From an uncultured Clostridia bacterium (GTDB lineage: Bacteria > Bacillota > Clostridia > TANB77 > CAG-508): DNA of 6,873 bases. The stretch lies in contig CANRBU010000061.1 in the NCBI GenBank assembly GCA_947628925.1, forward strand, positions 1 to 6,873, in the 5' to 3' direction. The notes beneath the pieces were generated by a model. That model did no database searches and had not been told where the DNA came from. It worked only from the letters and a program-made list of their open reading frames with translations. Every line of letters starts with the position of its first letter. Position 1 is the first letter of the stretch. This document shows positions 5,873-6,873 of this stretch, piece by piece. The translations under genes were made by a program, and so were the position numbers.

Positions 5873-5905
5873 AATACTATAATTCTTAGGAAAGGTAGGA
5901 TAATA

Positions 5906-6873
5906 ATGGAAGAAAACATGATTAATATCAAAAAAGGTTTTTTTAAAAAAGCAAAATTATCAATATTTAATATAGAAAAATATGGGGAACTTGCTGCTGA
6001 GAAAACTCCAAGAGCAATTAGTTATTTAGCAAAAATGGTAGCAATACTTGCAATAATAATCTGTATAGGGATGATTTATGAAACAACACAAACTGTAAAT
6101 GAAGCAGTTAACTATATAGAAAATGATTTTCCTGAATTTTCATACCAAGATGGTATTTTGGATGTAAAAAGTGAAACCCCAATAACAATAGAAAATGAGC
6201 AACTAGGAACTATTGTAATCAATACAAACATTGAAAATCAAGAGACAGAAGAAGATAAAGATGAAATATTAGTATTAAAAGATAAAGTAGTTGTAAAAAA
6301 TAGTTCAATAGTAGGTACAACATCTTATAAATATGAGCAAATTTTAGGTGAAATGGGAATAACTAGATTTGAAAAGCAAGATGTAATTAATTATGCAAAA
6401 GGTACACAAATGATAAGCTTATATATGAGTTTGGCAATTACATTATTTATATATATTTTTATTATATATTTTGTCAATACTTTTGCAAACAACCTTTTTA
6501 TAAGTTTATTTGGATATTTAGCAAACTTAGTAACAAAATGCAAAATTCGCTATGTAGCAATTTTAAATATGTCAATTTATGCAGTTACACTATCAACATT
6601 ATTAAATGCAATTTATGTAATAATCAATATGTTTGTTGATTTTAAAATGCAATATTTTGATGTTATGTATATATCAGTAGCAGTAATTTATTTACTTGCA
6701 GCTATATTTATGATTAGAATTGATTTGCAAAAAAGGCAAACTGAATTGATGAAAATACAAGAAGTGCAAGAAGAAGTAAAAAAAGAAATTCAAGAAAAAG
6801 AAAAAGAAGAACAAGATGAAAAACCAAAAGAAAAAGAAGAAAAAAAGGAGCAAAAAAAAGATAAGAAAAAAGA
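5906..6873 (+). CDS. DUF1189 family membrane protein (3' end outside window)
   Basis: The visible 322 residues fit DUF1189, a Firmicute membrane family without a known reaction. The N-terminal FNIEKYGELAAEKTPRAISYL (split: FNIEKYGELA, AEKTPRAISYL) leads into a membrane segment at about 41-58. An outside domain at 60-166 includes FPEFSYQDGILDV (75-87) and TPITIEN (91-97). Further membrane segments lie at about 168-190, 195-210, 214-243 and 253-271. The tail from 274 onward is a K/E/Q-rich helix, likely coiled coil, still running when the window ends; many relatives as I know them lack such a long charged tail. The start ATG at 5906 follows GGAAAGGTAGGA (5889-5900), 33 bases after the racemase stop with no terminator between, so it is most likely the third gene of the operon. 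The context hints at an envelope role, but this is inference. Confidence 0.88.
   Translation, partial: MEENMINIKKGFFKKAKLSIFNIEKYGELAAEKTPRAISYLAKMVAILAIIICIGMIYETTQTVNEAVNYIENDFPEFSYQDGILDVKSETPITIENEQLGTIVINTNIENQETEEDKDEILVLKDKVVVKNSSIVGTTSYKYEQILGEMGITRFEKQDVINYAKGTQMISLYMSLAITLFIYIFIIYFVNTFANNLFISLFGYLANLVTKCKIRYVAILNMSIYAVTLSTLLNAIYVIINMFVDFKMQYFDVMYISVAVIYLLAAIFMIRIDLQKRQTELMKIQEVQEEVKKEIQEKEKEEQDEKPKEKEEKKEQKKDKKK

Noticed and set aside
5853..5883. Possible internal promoter before the DUF1189 gene (TTACAA and TATAAT)
   Set aside because: The spacer is 19 bases and the start would fall at about 5890, inside the ribosome site at 5889-5900, so a useful transcript is unlikely.

Overview
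The window is strongly AT-rich DNA (my visual estimate is roughly 70-75% A+T) with Shine-Dalgarno sites of the AGAAAGGA / AAGGAGG kind, sigma-A-like promoters, a one-piece tmRNA and a FemX-type peptidoglycan aminoacyltransferase. Together these point to a low-GC Firmicute, most likely a gut-type Clostridium relative. No species can be named from the sequence alone. No TGA is read as sense, so the standard bacterial code fits.

Left part (1-1230): the window opens inside the C-terminal tail of a large serine recombinase, which may mark the edge of an integrative element lying to the left. A small CBU_0592-like membrane protein follows, with a near-consensus promoter of its own. Converging on it from the minus strand is a decayed M14 zinc-peptidase gene. 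That gene keeps the first two zinc ligands but stops before the remaining catalytic residues. A hairpin lies between the two convergent genes and overlaps the end of the broken reading frame.

Middle part (1231-3160): a membrane-anchored, outward-facing DNA/RNA non-specific nuclease of the EndA / Endonuclea_NS_2 type is followed by an unrecognised soluble 238-residue protein. The second protein has its own promoter and TTG start, seems to carry two related beta-rich modules, and ends at a strong terminator.

tmRNA (3161-3512, minus strand): ssrA is complete. It has a tRNA-like acceptor and T arm with encoded CCA, a tag frame predicted to give GKININADNQEVALAA, a consensus promoter and a terminator.

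Right part (3609-6873): a three-gene plus-strand operon encodes a FemX-like aminoacyltransferase, a divergent alanine-racemase-family enzyme and a DUF1189 membrane protein cut by the window edge. The first two suggest a cell-wall theme: the racemase would interconvert L- and D-amino acids, and the transferase would add amino acids from aminoacyl-tRNA to the peptidoglycan stem. The DUF1189 protein has no known biochemical role.

I see no CRISPR array, toxin-antitoxin pair, defence island or other clear new system. The points most worth following are the racemase with an altered C-terminal domain inside a FemX operon, the possible internal duplication in the 238-residue protein, the broken M14 gene, and the recombinase end near position 365.
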